Origin: SCUB01 sp041918675
GTDB lineage: Bacteria; Pseudomonadota; Alphaproteobacteria; Rhizobiales; Xanthobacteraceae
Reading direction: 5' to 3'
NCBI GenBank assembly: GCA_041918675.1
Contig: JAYRVF010000014.1
Coordinates: forward strand, 124,001 to 188,000
Length of the DNA stretch: 64,000 nt
Shown: piece by piece, positions 42,986-53,489 of the stretch
How positions within the stretch are numbered: position 1 is the first letter of the stretch
How the letters are laid out: every line of letters starts with the position of its first letter
The notes under the pieces: model-generated
Told to the model about the DNA's origin: nothing
The model's database searches: none
What the model saw: the letters and a program-made list of their open reading frames with translations, nothing else
Position numbers and translations under genes: made by a program

Positions 42986-43926
42986 CACGCCGCCTCCTTC
43001 GAAAGCACCTTGCCGGCCCAACGATCGGCGGTGGCGAGCGCGGCCGAGGTCATGATGTCGAGATTGCCGGCATAGGCGGGCAGATAATGCGCGGCGCCCT
43101 CGACTTCGAGGAACACCGTGGTCTTCAGCCCCGACACCGCGCCGATGCCCGGAATGCGCACCGGCATGTTGTCGCCGATATGCTCGAACTGCACCTTCTG
43201 CTTGAGCCGGTAGCCGGGCACGTATTTGCGCACCTCCTCGACCATCGCCAGGATCGAAGCCTCGATCTCGTCCTTGGCGCCGCCCTGGGAGAGCGTGAAC
43301 ACGGTGTCGCGCATGATCAAGGGCGGTTCGGCCGGGTTGAGGATGATGATCGCCTTGCCGCGCTCGGCGCCGCCCAGCACCTCGATCGCCTTGGCCGTCG
43401 TCTCGGTGAACTCGTCGATATTGGCGCGCGTGCCGGGCCCGGCCGATTTCGAGGAAATCGAGGCGACGATCTCGCCGTAGATCACGCGCTTGGTCGCGCG
43501 GCGGACGGCGTGAACGATCGGGATCGTCGCCTGCCCGCCGCAGGTCACCATGTTGACGTTCGGCTCGCCCAGATTGGCGTCGCCATTGATGACGGGAATA
43601 GTGAACGGGCCGATCGCCGCCGGCGTGAGGTCGATGACCTTCTTGCCGTCCTTTTGCAGCAGCGCGTTGTTGTGCAGATGCGCCTTGGCCGAGGTCGCGT
43701 CGAACACGACCTTGATGTCCTTGTAGTTCGGTAGCTTCATCAGCCCCTCGATGCCCTCATGCGTCGTCGGAACGTTGAGCCGCGCCGCGCGCGCGAGTCC
43801 GTCCGAGGCCGGATCGATGCCGACCATCGCGCCCATGGCGAGATGCTTCGACATCCGCATCACCTTGATCATCAGGTCGGTGCCGATATTGCCGGAACCG
43901 ATGATCGCGCAGGCAATCTTGTCCAT
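42985..43926 (-). CDS. dmpF: Acetaldehyde dehydrogenase (CoA-acylating)
   Basis: DmpF turns acetaldehyde from the aldolase into acetyl-CoA with NAD. The 313-residue protein has the Rossmann motif IIGSGNIGTDLMIKVMRMS at residue 8, the catalytic cysteine in NMVTCGGQATIPIVHAV near residue 130 and the C-terminal FLEVEGAAHYLPAYAGNLDIMTSAA characteristic of the DmpF/MhpF family. It is separated from dmpE by 33 bases and overlaps dmpG, consistent with the known stable DmpF-DmpG complex. Confidence 0.95.
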   Translation of the reverse strand: MDKIACAIIGSGNIGTDLMIKVMRMSKHLAMGAMVGIDPASDGLARAARLNVPTTHEGIEGLMKLPNYKDIKVVFDATSAKAHLHNNALLQKDGKKVIDLTPAAIGPFTIPVINGDANLGEPNVNMVTCGGQATIPIVHAVRRATKRVIYGEIVASISSKSAGPGTRANIDEFTETTAKAIEVLGGAERGKAIIILNPAEPPLIMRDTVFTLSQGGAKDEIEASILAMVEEVRKYVPGYRLKQKVQFEHIGDNMPVRIPGIGAVSGLKTTVFLEVEGAAHYLPAYAGNLDIMTSAALATADRWAGKVLSKEAA

Positions 43927-43959
43927 GTTCTTGCTCTTTGCTTCCTGATCCCTGGCCCT

Positions 43960-44748
43960 TTAGTCCTTGGCGAAGGCCGCGCGCACCGTGCCGAGGCCCG
44001 AAATGCGCGCCTCGGCGACATCGCCCCATTTCACCGGCGCCATCGGTCCGAGCGCGCCGGACATGATCGTGTCGCCGGCCTTCAGCGGGCGGCCGACGCG
44101 CGCCATCGTCTTGGCCAGCCAATAGGCCGCCGAAATCGGATTGCCGAGGCAGGCCGCGCCGGCGCCGACCGAGATCGGCTCGCCGTTCGTCTCCATCACC
44201 ATGCCGCACAGGCGCAGGTCGACGCGATCGAGCGGAACCGGCGTGTTGCCGAGCACGTAGAGGCCGGACGAGGCGTTGTCGGCGATGGTGTCGAGAATGC
44301 CGATCTTCCAGTCGGCGATGCGCGAGTCGACCACCTCGATCGCCGGCAGCGCGAATTCGATCGCGCGGATGACGTCGACGGTAGTGATGCGCTCGCTGTC
44401 GAGATCGCGGCCGAGGACGAAGGCGACTTCCGCCTCGACCTTGGGCTGGATGAGTTGCGAACGCTTGATCTCCCAGCCGTCGGGCACCGCCATGTCGTCG
44501 AACAGCATGCCGTAGTCGGGCTGGTCGACGCCAAGTTGCTTCTGCACCACCAGCGAGGTCAGACCGATCTTGCGCCCGACCAGCTTGCGGCCGGCGGCGA
44601 GCCAGCGCTTGGTGTTGATCTCCTGCGCCGCGTAGGCCTCATCGATCGCGCCCGCCTTCAACGAGTCGCGGATCGGCGCGATCGGCTTGCCCGTCGCATG
44701 AGCCTCGAAAATCCTGTCGGCGACTTGCGCGACCGCGTCGTTGTTCAC
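43960..44748 (-). CDS. dmpE: 2-oxopent-4-enoate (2-hydroxypenta-2,4-dienoate) hydratase
   Basis: This 262-residue enzyme adds water to 2-hydroxypenta-2,4-dienoate. It shows GRKIGLTSLVVQKQLGVDQPDYGMLFDDM near residue 57, IQPKVEAEVAFVLGRDL with the metal-binding acids, LPAIEVVDSRIADWKIG, and SAAYWLAKTMARVG. The start is GTG at 44748: GAGG lies six bases upstream and the dmpC stop is 8 bases before. Reading further upstream in the same frame crosses the dmpC gene and gives no family sequence. Confidence 0.93.
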   Translation of the reverse strand: MNNDAVAQVADRIFEAHATGKPIAPIRDSLKAGAIDEAYAAQEINTKRWLAAGRKLVGRKIGLTSLVVQKQLGVDQPDYGMLFDDMAVPDGWEIKRSQLIQPKVEAEVAFVLGRDLDSERITTVDVIRAIEFALPAIEVVDSRIADWKIGILDTIADNASSGLYVLGNTPVPLDRVDLRLCGMVMETNGEPISVGAGAACLGNPISAAYWLAKTMARVGRPLKAGDTIMSGALGPMAPVKWGDVAEARISGLGTVRAAFAKD

Positions 44749-44756
44749 GTTCGACC

Positions 44757-46262
44757 TCACAGTTTGATGCAGACGTTGGAAATCTCGGTGTAGAATTCGA
44801 GCGAATGCAGGCCGCCCTCGCGGCCGATGCCGGAGGCCTTCGACCCGCCAAAGGCCGTGCGCAGATCGCGCAGGAACCAGGAATTGACCCAGCAGATGCC
44901 GACATCGAGCTTGGCCGCGACGCGGTGCGCGCGCGACAGGTTCTCGGTCCACACCGCCGCCGCGAGGCCATAGGGCGTGTCGTTGGCGAGCCGGATCGCC
45001 TCCTCCTCGGTGTCGAACGGGCGGATGTGGCAGCACGGCCCGAAAATCTCCTCGCGCACGCAGGCCGCGTCGTCGGCGAGCCCCGTCCAGATCGTCGGCT
45101 GCACCCACGCGCCGTTGGCGAGATCGCCCGGCATTTCCGGCACGCCGCCTCCGGTGACGATCGTCGCGCCGTCCGCGGCCGCCTTCTTGTAATAGGACAG
45201 CACCTTGTCGCGATGTTCGAGGCTGATCAGCGGCCCCAGATTGACGCCCGGCTCCTCGGGCCGGCCGAGCTTGAGCGCCTCGGCGGCGGTCTTGAGGCGG
45301 GCGACGAAGGCCTCGAAGATCGGTCGCTGCACGTAGAGCCGCTCGGTGCCGAGACAGACCTGGCCGCAATTGGCGAACGCCGAGCGCATCGTGCCTTCGA
45401 TCGCCTTGTCGAGATCGCAGTCGGCGAAGACGATGCCCGCGTTCTTGCCGCCGAGCTCGAACGAGACCTGCCGCACGCCGAGCGCGGCCTGCTTCATGAT
45501 CGCCTCGCCGGTGCGCGTCTCGCCGGTGAAGGTGATGCCGTCGACGAGCGGATGCTGCGTCAGGAATTCGCCGGCCGAATTCGGGCCGAAGCCGTGGACG
45601 ACATTATAGACGCCCTTCGGCACCCCGACCTTGTTCATCACCTCGCCGAGCAGCGTGGCGGTGAGCGGCGTTTCCTCGGAGGGCTTGACCACCACGGTGT
45701 TGCCGCATGCGAGCGCCGGGCCGACCTTCCAGGTCATCAGCAAGAGCGGCAGGTTCCACGGGCTGATCACCGCGATGACGCCCTTGGGCCGGCGCAGCGC
45801 GTAATTGATCGCGCCGGTGCCGTCGGGCGTCGGCATGGTGAACATTTCGGTGGAGACGGTCTTGATGACGTCGGCGAACATCTTGAAATTCGCCGCCCCG
45901 CGCGGAATGTCGATGTGGGAGGCGAGCCCATAGGGCTTGCCGGTGTCGAGGCATTCGGCCTCGAGAAAGTCGGTGAAGCGGTTGGTGATCTCATCGGCGA
46001 CGGCGGCGAGCATGTCGGTGCGTTCGGCGACGGTGAGCTTGCCCCATGGGCCGTCGAGCGCGGCGCGGGCCGCGCGCACCGCCGCGTCGATCTCGGCCTT
46101 GCCGCCTTCAGGCACCGTGCCGATGACGGAATTGTCGAGCGGGCAGCGATTTTGCCAGCTCTTGCCCGTCGCGCCTTGCGTGAACTCGCCGGCAATGAAA
46201 TGGCTGACGTCGCGGCGTGCGTTGGTCACGCGGGCACGGGCGAGAAGGGGTTGCACCGACAT
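44757..46262 (-). CDS. dmpC: 2-hydroxymuconic semialdehyde dehydrogenase
   Basis: This 501-residue NAD-dependent aldehyde dehydrogenase begins the lower meta pathway by oxidising the ring-cleavage product to 2-hydroxymuconate. Catalytic residues are clear: FELGGKNAGIVFADCDLD holds the general base glutamate near 265 and CGQVCLGTERLYVQ the nucleophilic cysteine near 300; ISPWNLPLLLMTWK and KPSEETPLTATLLGEV bind cofactor. The ATG at 46262 has GAGGAGATC upstream. A 2-aminomuconic semialdehyde substrate (AmnC-like) is an alternative. The gene heads the operon dmpC-E-F-G-H-I and is divergent from a GntR regulator. Confidence 0.9.
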   Translation of the reverse strand: MSVQPLLARARVTNARRDVSHFIAGEFTQGATGKSWQNRCPLDNSVIGTVPEGGKAEIDAAVRAARAALDGPWGKLTVAERTDMLAAVADEITNRFTDFLEAECLDTGKPYGLASHIDIPRGAANFKMFADVIKTVSTEMFTMPTPDGTGAINYALRRPKGVIAVISPWNLPLLLMTWKVGPALACGNTVVVKPSEETPLTATLLGEVMNKVGVPKGVYNVVHGFGPNSAGEFLTQHPLVDGITFTGETRTGEAIMKQAALGVRQVSFELGGKNAGIVFADCDLDKAIEGTMRSAFANCGQVCLGTERLYVQRPIFEAFVARLKTAAEALKLGRPEEPGVNLGPLISLEHRDKVLSYYKKAAADGATIVTGGGVPEMPGDLANGAWVQPTIWTGLADDAACVREEIFGPCCHIRPFDTEEEAIRLANDTPYGLAAAVWTENLSRAHRVAAKLDVGICWVNSWFLRDLRTAFGGSKASGIGREGGLHSLEFYTEISNVCIKL

Positions 46263-46579
46263 CGTGTTGATCTCCTCGGGATGCGGATCCGCGCACGTCT
46301 CGCGGAGCGGGAAACCGCCGATACGCCCGTATCCGGATCGCCGACGCATTCCTCTCGCGGCGCAAACGCCGCGCCCGCCGCACCCTGTTGAGAACCACCA
46401 TAAGCAGGCGCCGTCAACCGAAATTTCGAGATTATCAAATATGACGACTTTTGCTAGATTGCCGACAAATGTCCGTCCGGCGGTCGGCGAATCCGGCGGC
46501 TTGGGCGGCATCGCGAGCCGGCGGCGCCGCGCGGTCGCGGCGGCGCCAGCGGACATTCCGAGGAGCCTCAAGAGGACCC
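46263..46579. promoter_or_regulatory. Divergent control region between dmpC and the GntR gene
   Basis: This 317-base gap must contain promoters for the meta operon and its likely regulator. Its middle is AT-rich (46418-46465) and includes the perfect 10-base palindrome CGAAATTTCG at 46419-46428, a plausible GntR/FadR-type operator. Clear -35/-10 pairs could not be assigned with confidence. Confidence 0.5.
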
Positions 46580-47341
46580 ATGTCTGAAACCACCGGCATG
46601 CTCAGAATTCAGGGCGAGGATCACGGCCGCACGCTGGTCGAGCAGGCCTATGCCTCGCTCCGCCGCGAAATCCTGGAAGGCGCGCTCGAACCAGGCGCCA
46701 AATTGCGTACCGAGGAACTTCGCCAGCGCTACGGCATCGGCGCGAGCACGGTGCGCGAGTCGCTGACAAGGCTGCTCGGCGAAGCGCTGGTCACGGCCGA
46801 AGGCCAGCGCGGCTTCCGCGTCGCGCCGATCTCGCTCGACGATTTCAGCGATCTCACCCACGTCCGCAAGATGATCGAGACCGAGGCGCTGCGGCAATCG
46901 ATCCTGGCCGGCGACGAGGCCTGGGAAAGCCGCGTCGTCGCCGCCTATTATCGCCTGTCGAAAGTCGAGGAGCGCATCCGCGAGGAGCCGCAGGCCGTCG
47001 CGCCGCATTTCGAGGAACGCAATCGCGAATTTCATCTGGCGCTGATCTCGGCCTGCCCCTCGGCCCGGCTGCATCGCATCTACGCCATGCTCTACCAGCA
47101 GTCGGAACGCTATCGGCGCGTCGCGCTCATCAACCGCGCGCGCGCGCGCGACGTTCACGCCGAGCACAAGGCGATCTTCGAGGCGGTGCTGGCGCGCGAT
47201 GTCGAGCAAGCATGCGCCCTGATCGGCGAGCATATCGACCGCACGCTGACGGTCCTGCGCGAGGTGCTGGCGCGGCCGGGAGAGATGGGCGCGGCGAGCG
47301 ACAAGGCGCGGACGGCCCGCGACAAGGCAAGCCAGAAATAG
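46580..47341 (+). CDS. GntR/FadR-family transcriptional regulator
   Basis: The 253-residue regulator has an N-terminal winged helix (about residues 15-85: ASLRREILEGALEPGAKL, then GIGASTVRESLTRLLGEALV) and a C-terminal all-helical FCD effector domain (about 95-225) with conserved acid and histidine residues that usually bind a metal. AGAGGA precedes the ATG at 46580. Divergence from dmpC suggests it represses the meta operon until a pathway carboxylate binds, as FCD regulators commonly do; the effector is not known. The C-terminal 20 residues are charged and low-complexity. Confidence 0.92.
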   Translation: MSETTGMLRIQGEDHGRTLVEQAYASLRREILEGALEPGAKLRTEELRQRYGIGASTVRESLTRLLGEALVTAEGQRGFRVAPISLDDFSDLTHVRKMIETEALRQSILAGDEAWESRVVAAYYRLSKVEERIREEPQAVAPHFEERNREFHLALISACPSARLHRIYAMLYQQSERYRRVALINRARARDVHAEHKAIFEAVLARDVEQACALIGEHIDRTLTVLREVLARPGEMGAASDKARTARDKASQK

Positions 47342-47536
47342 GCGGACCGAAAGACAGGCGCGCGCCGGCGCGTGGTCCGTCCCGCATTCCCATTCGTGTT
47401 TGTTGACGCCGCGGAAACGACTTCGGCCGACATCGGCGGATGGCCCCAAGGTGTTGACATCGCACCTTCGGGCGGACACGTTGCATGCCCGCGACATTCC
47501 CGATCCGCCACTCTCCGCCAGACTAAAGAGCCCGCC

Positions 47537-49624
47537 ATGACGGCCATCAATTCCGTGACCGATCTTCGCGTCGAAGACGGCGTCGCGATCCTCACGCTCG
47601 ACTCCCCGCCCGTGAACGCGCTTTCCGCGCAAGTGCGCGCCGGCATTCACGACGGCATCAATCAGGCGCTCGCCGCGCCCGGAGTCTCCGCGATCGTCCT
47701 GATCTGCGCCGGCCGCACCTTCATCGCCGGCGCCGACATCTCGGAATTCGGCAAGCCGCCGGTCGGCGTGTCGGTGCCCGACGTTCATGCCGTCATCGAA
47801 AACGCCACCAAGCCGGTCGTCGCCGCGATCCACGGCACGGCGCTCGGCGGAGGCCTCGAAACCGCGCTGGTCTGCCACTACCGCGTCGCGGTTCCCTCGG
47901 CCAAGATGGGTCTTCCCGAAATCAAGCTCGGTCTCATTCCCGGCGCCGGCGGAACCCAGCGCCTGCCGCGCCTCGTCGGCCCGGAAAAGGCGCTCGATCT
48001 CATCACCTCGGGCGCGCAGGTGGCCGCGCCGGCCGCGCTCGAACTCGGCATCATCGACGAACTAGCGCCGGAAGGATCGCTGCGGACCTTCGCGGTCAAT
48101 TTCGCGCGCCGGCTGGTGGCCGAGGGCCGGCCGTTGCGCAAGATCCGCGACCTCAACGCCAAGGTCGAGAGCGCGCGCGGCGATCTTCTCGTCTTCGACG
48201 CCTTCTGCACGGTCAACGCCGCGAAGTTTCGCGGTTTCCAGGCTTGGCTGAAGGCGGTGGAGTCGGTGAAGAACGCGGTCCTGCTCCCCTTCGACGAGGG
48301 CATGAAGCGCGAGCGCGAGATCTTCCTTTCCCTTCGCGACAGCATCCAGTCCAAGGCGCAGCGCTACGTCTTCTTCGCCGAGCGCGAGGTCACCAAGGTC
48401 CCCGACATCGGCGCCGACACCCCGCAAGTGGCGATCGCCTCCGTCGGCGTCGTCGGCGCCGGCACGATGGGCGGCGGCATCGCCATGAGTTTTCTCAACG
48501 CCGGCTTTCCCGTCACCCTGGTCGAGACCAAGCAGGAAGCGCTCGACCGCGGCCTTGCCACGATCAAGCGCAATTACGAAAGCTCGGCGCGCAAGGGACG
48601 CTTTTCCAAGGCCGACGTCGAGGCCCGCCTCGCGCGGCTGACGACGACGCTCGATCTCGACCGGATCGCCGGCTGCGACCTCGTGATCGAGGCGGTGTTC
48701 GAGAAGATGGAGGTCAAGAAAGAGGTGTTCGGCCGGCTCGACGCCATCGTCAAGCAGGGCGCGATCCTCGCCACCAACACCTCCTATCTCGATGTCGACG
48801 AGATCGCCGCCGCCACGCGCCGGCCCGAATGGGTGATCGGCCTGCATTTCTTCTCGCCCGCCAACGTCATGAAGCTGCTCGAAATCGTGCGCGGCAAGAA
48901 GACCTCCAAGACCGTGGTCGCCACCGCGATGTCGCTGGCGCGCAAGCTCGGCAAGGTCGGCGTGCTGGTCGGCGTCTGCCACGGCTTCGTCGGCAACCGC
49001 ATGCTGGCGCAGCGCCAGCGCGAGGCCAACAAGCTCATCCTCGAGGGCGCGATGCCCTGGGATGTCGACCGCGTCATCGTCGATTTCGGCATGCCGATGG
49101 GGCCGTTCGCCATGAGCGACCTCGCCGGGCTCGATCTCGGCTGGACGCGCGAGACCTCGACCAGTTCGACGGTGAAGGAAGTGCTCTGCGAGATGGATCG
49201 GCGCGGCCAGAAGACCGGCGCCGGATTCTACGATTACGATCAGTCGCGCAAGCCCAAGCCTTCCGCCTTCGTCGAGAAGGTGATCCTCGATCTTTCCGCC
49301 ACCAAGGGCATCACCCGTCGCGCGATCGGCGACGAGGAGATCCTCCGGCGCTGCATCTATCCGATGATCAACGAGGGCGCGAAGATCCTCGAGGAAGGCA
49401 TCGCGCAGCGCGCCAGCGACATCGACATCGTCTGGATCAACGGCTACGGATGGCCGGTATATTCGGGCGGTCCGATGTTCTATGCCGACAGCATCGGCCT
49501 CGACGTGGTGCTCGGCACGATGAAGGGCTTCGAGGCGGTGCTGGGCGCGGAATTCACGCCGGCGCCGCTGCTCCAGCGCCTGGTCGCGGAGAGGAAGAAG
49601 TTCGCCGACTACAAGGCGCCGTGA
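47537..49624 (+). CDS. Bifunctional enoyl-CoA hydratase/3-hydroxyacyl-CoA dehydrogenase (FadB/FadJ-like)
   Basis: The 695-residue fusion carries a crotonase domain (about 1-190) and a two-part hydroxyacyl-CoA dehydrogenase (about 300-690). In the first, FIAGADISEFG, GTALGGGLETAL and MGLPEIKLGLIPGAGGTQRLPR include both catalytic glutamates. In the second, VGVVGAGTMGGGIAMSF binds NAD near residue 305 and GLHFFSPANVMKLLEIVRG contains the catalytic histidine. It would perform hydration and oxidation of an enoyl-CoA. With the thioesterase and thiolase that follow, it suits a beta-oxidation of a ring-cleaved or medium-chain acyl-CoA. A TTGACA box lies at 47456 in the upstream gap. Confidence 0.93.
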   Translation: MTAINSVTDLRVEDGVAILTLDSPPVNALSAQVRAGIHDGINQALAAPGVSAIVLICAGRTFIAGADISEFGKPPVGVSVPDVHAVIENATKPVVAAIHGTALGGGLETALVCHYRVAVPSAKMGLPEIKLGLIPGAGGTQRLPRLVGPEKALDLITSGAQVAAPAALELGIIDELAPEGSLRTFAVNFARRLVAEGRPLRKIRDLNAKVESARGDLLVFDAFCTVNAAKFRGFQAWLKAVESVKNAVLLPFDEGMKREREIFLSLRDSIQSKAQRYVFFAEREVTKVPDIGADTPQVAIASVGVVGAGTMGGGIAMSFLNAGFPVTLVETKQEALDRGLATIKRNYESSARKGRFSKADVEARLARLTTTLDLDRIAGCDLVIEAVFEKMEVKKEVFGRLDAIVKQGAILATNTSYLDVDEIAAATRRPEWVIGLHFFSPANVMKLLEIVRGKKTSKTVVATAMSLARKLGKVGVLVGVCHGFVGNRMLAQRQREANKLILEGAMPWDVDRVIVDFGMPMGPFAMSDLAGLDLGWTRETSTSSTVKEVLCEMDRRGQKTGAGFYDYDQSRKPKPSAFVEKVILDLSATKGITRRAIGDEEILRRCIYPMINEGAKILEEGIAQRASDIDIVWINGYGWPVYSGGPMFYADSIGLDVVLGTMKGFEAVLGAEFTPAPLLQRLVAERKKFADYKAP

Positions 49625-49660
49625 GCGCGGCGCGACAGGCAAGCGGAGACCATTTCCGAG

Positions 49661-50096
49661 ATGACGGCCGAGGAAATCGCGCGGCGCTGCGCCGAGGTCA
49701 TGTCCGAAAACGACATGGCGTCGCGCTCGCTCGGCCTTGACCTTCTCGGCGTCGGTCCCGGGCGCGCCGAGATGGGCATGACGGTGACGCGCGGCATGCT
49801 CAACGCCTTCGGCATGTGCCACGGTGGTTTCATCTTCATGCTGGCCGACGCCACCTTCGCCTATGCGTCGAACACCCAAGACAAGGTCACCGTCGCGCAG
49901 CAATGCTCGATCACCTATCTCGCCGCGGCGCGCGAGGGCGCGCGGCTCACTGCCGTCGGCGTGGAACGACGGCGATCCGGCCGCGCCGGCATCTATGACG
50001 TGACCGTCCACGACGAGACCGGCGCGACGATCGCGGAATTCCGCGGCCTCAGCCGGACGATCAAGGGCGAAATACTTGACAGCAAGGAGAACGACC

Positions 50097-50104
<8 letters not shown>
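49661..50104 (+). CDS. paaI: Hydroxyphenylacetyl-CoA thioesterase PaaI
   Basis: PaaI is a hotdog-fold thioesterase of the phenylacetate pathway that rescues CoA from dead-end ring-hydroxylated esters. The 147-residue protein has the typical GMTVTRGMLNAFGMCHGGFIF with the HGG motif, followed by LADATFAYASN holding the catalytic aspartate, and a C-terminal ITYLAAAREGARLTA. It starts 36 bases after the FadB-like stop and overlaps pcaF by 8 bases, so the three are co-transcribed. The ring epoxidase genes (paaABCDE) are not in the window. Confidence 0.88.
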
Positions 50105-51299
<1,195 letters not shown>

Positions 51300-51519
51300 T
51301 TTCGGCGCCGGCGCGGGACCCGGCCGGAAGGGACCCGCCGCGTGTCCCTCGCGCGGCGAGCCGTGCCGGATTACCGGCAACGCGTGGTTTTCAACGGCGC
51401 CCCGGATCGCGTAGAAGAACGGCGTCGCCTTGTCTCGGCCTGGTTGGGCGCGCGCCGCGCGTGCGCGGTTCTTGCCGCCGTCGACCGTTCGAAACGAAGT
51501 CCCGGATTATCCGCCGCCC

Positions 51520-52470
51520 ATGACCGAACCGTTCGTCCTGCCGAAAATCGAACTCGTCGTGCCCGAACCCACCCGGCGCGTCGACCTGCGCACGCATGAC
51601 GGAGCGATCATCCGGCTGCGCAATTACGGCCGGCCGGGCAAACGCCGCCTCGTGCTGAGCCACGGCAACGGCCTGGCGATCAACGCCTACCTGCCGTTCT
51701 GGGAACCGCTGATCGCGGACCACGAGCTCATCCTGTTCGACGTGCGTAACCACGCCGAAAACCCGCTGCATCTGGCCTCCCATCACACCTGGGAACACAT
51801 GACCCAGGACATGGAGGACATCTTCAACGCCATCCAGATCAATTTCGGCGAGGCGCCGACGGTCGGCGTGTTTCATTCGCTGTCGTCGATCCTGGCGATC
51901 AAGCATCTGTTCACCTTCGGACCGCGCTGGTCGGCGCTGGTGCTGGTCGATTCGCCGATCATGCCGCCGACCGGCCATCCGCTGCACGACGTGCAGTCCA
52001 AGAGCATGCGTGAACTGGCGCGCCGGGCGAGCCATCGCCAGATGTTCTATCCCTCGCCCGAGGATTTCGCGCGCCAGCTCGCCGTCCACGGCGCGTTTCG
52101 CGGTTGGGCGCCGGGCACCCATCTCCTGTTCGCCAAGAGCACGCTCAAGCTCAAGCGCAATGGTCGCTGGGCGCTATGCTATCCGCGCCAGCTCGAAAGC
52201 GAGGTGTTCCTGACAAATTCCCAGGAAGACATCTGGCCGCGTTTCGCCGACTTTCCGATTCCGGGAATCCTGATCGGCGCCGATCCCGACCATCCCCATG
52301 CGAGCCCGCCCGCCGCGATTTGCAAGGCCATTCACGAGGCCTACGATTTTCCCTATGTGAGCATTCCCGGCACCACGCATTTTCTCCAGATCGAGGAGCC
52401 CGCGCTCTGCCGCAAGGCGATGCGCGATTTCCTGGATTCGCTGGACGCGGCGAAGCCGGCGCGGTCGTGA
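51520..52470 (+). CDS. Alpha/beta hydrolase with an atypical nucleophile elbow
   Basis: The 316-residue hydrolase has an oxyanion-loop SHGNGLAINAYLPFW near residue 48, and a nucleophile elbow that reads GVFHSLSSILA near residue 123, not the common GxSxG. The C-terminal histidine is probably that of PGTTHFLQIEEP near 290, and DPDHPHASP may hold the acid. Its substrate is not recognised. The ATG at 51520 is chosen because the frame upstream is low-complexity. It is translationally coupled (GTGA) to the next hydrolase. Confidence 0.82.
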   Translation: MTEPFVLPKIELVVPEPTRRVDLRTHDGAIIRLRNYGRPGKRRLVLSHGNGLAINAYLPFWEPLIADHELILFDVRNHAENPLHLASHHTWEHMTQDMEDIFNAIQINFGEAPTVGVFHSLSSILAIKHLFTFGPRWSALVLVDSPIMPPTGHPLHDVQSKSMRELARRASHRQMFYPSPEDFARQLAVHGAFRGWAPGTHLLFAKSTLKLKRNGRWALCYPRQLESEVFLTNSQEDIWPRFADFPIPGILIGADPDHPHASPPAAICKAIHEAYDFPYVSIPGTTHFLQIEEPALCRKAMRDFLDSLDAAKPARS

Positions 52471-53327
52471 ACACCGGCGAACCGGATTCGCGCTTCTTCC
52501 AGTCGCAGGGGCTGCGCCTGCGCTACGTCGATTGGGGCAACGCCGGCGCGCCGCCCTTGGTGCTCGTTCACGGCGGCGCCGATCATTGCCGCACCTGGGA
52601 CGCGGTCGCCGCGCGCTTGCGCGGCCGGTTCCATCTCATCGCGCCGGATTTGCGCGGCCACGGCGACTCCGACCGGGCGACCGGCAGCAGCTACAGCCTT
52701 TCCGACTACATCTACGATTTGCACCGCCTCCTCGGCGAAACCGGCGTCGCGCGCACGATCCTGATCGGCCATTCGATGGGCGGCATGATCAGCCTGATGT
52801 TCGCGGGGACATTCCCGGAAAAGGTCGAACGCCTTGTCGTGCTCGACGGCATGACGCTTTCGCCCGACCGGCGGGACAAACCGATCCACGCGCGCATGCG
52901 CGACTGGATCGCCGAACTCGACGCCATCGCGGCGCGGCCGGAGCGCGGCCATGGGAGCCTTGCCGAGGCGGCCGAGCGCATGCGCGCCCGCAACGCGCGC
53001 CTGAGCGAGGCGCAGGCGCTGCATCTGGCGCGCCACGGCACGCGTCGCGACGCGAACGGCCTGCTGACGTGGAAATTCGACCGCTACCAGCGGGCGCGCG
53101 CGCCCTATCGCCTCTCGCCCGACGACCATGCCGCGTTATGGGCGCGCATCGACTGTCCGACGCTGCTGCTGCGCGGCGACGAAAGCTTCCTGCCCGATCC
53201 GCGGACGAACGGATCGCTCGCCCATTTCAAGGACGCGCGCGCGCGCGCCATCGCCGGCGCGGCCCACTGGCTTCATCACGACAAGCTCGACGAGGTGATG
53301 GCCGAGATCGAGGCGTTTCTGGCGTAG
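52467..53327 (+). CDS. Alpha/beta hydrolase
   Basis: The 286-residue protein has the full hydrolase set: LVLVHGGADHCRTWD near residue 32, LIGHSMGGMISLMFAG with the serine near 107, and HWLHHDKLDEV near the C-terminus with the histidine. APDLRGHGDSDRATG is the usual strand-loop block. The start is GTG at 52467, overlapping the preceding stop by 4 bases. Ring-fission hydrolases such as DmpD belong to this superfamily, and that enzyme is missing from the meta operon nearby, but the similarity seen here is only general. Confidence 0.85.
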   Translation: MNTGEPDSRFFQSQGLRLRYVDWGNAGAPPLVLVHGGADHCRTWDAVAARLRGRFHLIAPDLRGHGDSDRATGSSYSLSDYIYDLHRLLGETGVARTILIGHSMGGMISLMFAGTFPEKVERLVVLDGMTLSPDRRDKPIHARMRDWIAELDAIAARPERGHGSLAEAAERMRARNARLSEAQALHLARHGTRRDANGLLTWKFDRYQRARAPYRLSPDDHAALWARIDCPTLLLRGDESFLPDPRTNGSLAHFKDARARAIAGAAHWLHHDKLDEVMAEIEAFLA

Positions 53328-53350
53328 CGGTTCCAGGGCCACCATACGGC

Positions 53351-53388
53351 AAAAAGAAAATCCGGCGAAGCGCGCCGCTTCGCCGGAT
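53351..53388. terminator. Rho-independent terminator between convergent operons
   Basis: ATCCGGCGAAGCG and CGCTTCGCCGGAT pair perfectly (13 bases) around a three-base loop. On the minus strand the stem is followed by TTTTCTTTTT, so it terminates the receptor/transport operon; the plus-strand hydrolase transcript may also end here. Confidence 0.9.
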
Positions 53389-53489
53389 CATTCATTTCGA
53401 TGGTGCCGATCCAACTGCATCGATCCGTTGGCATCGATCCGTCGATCTCTCCACCGACGCGCGGACGCGGCGGGAAACCAACCGACGAC

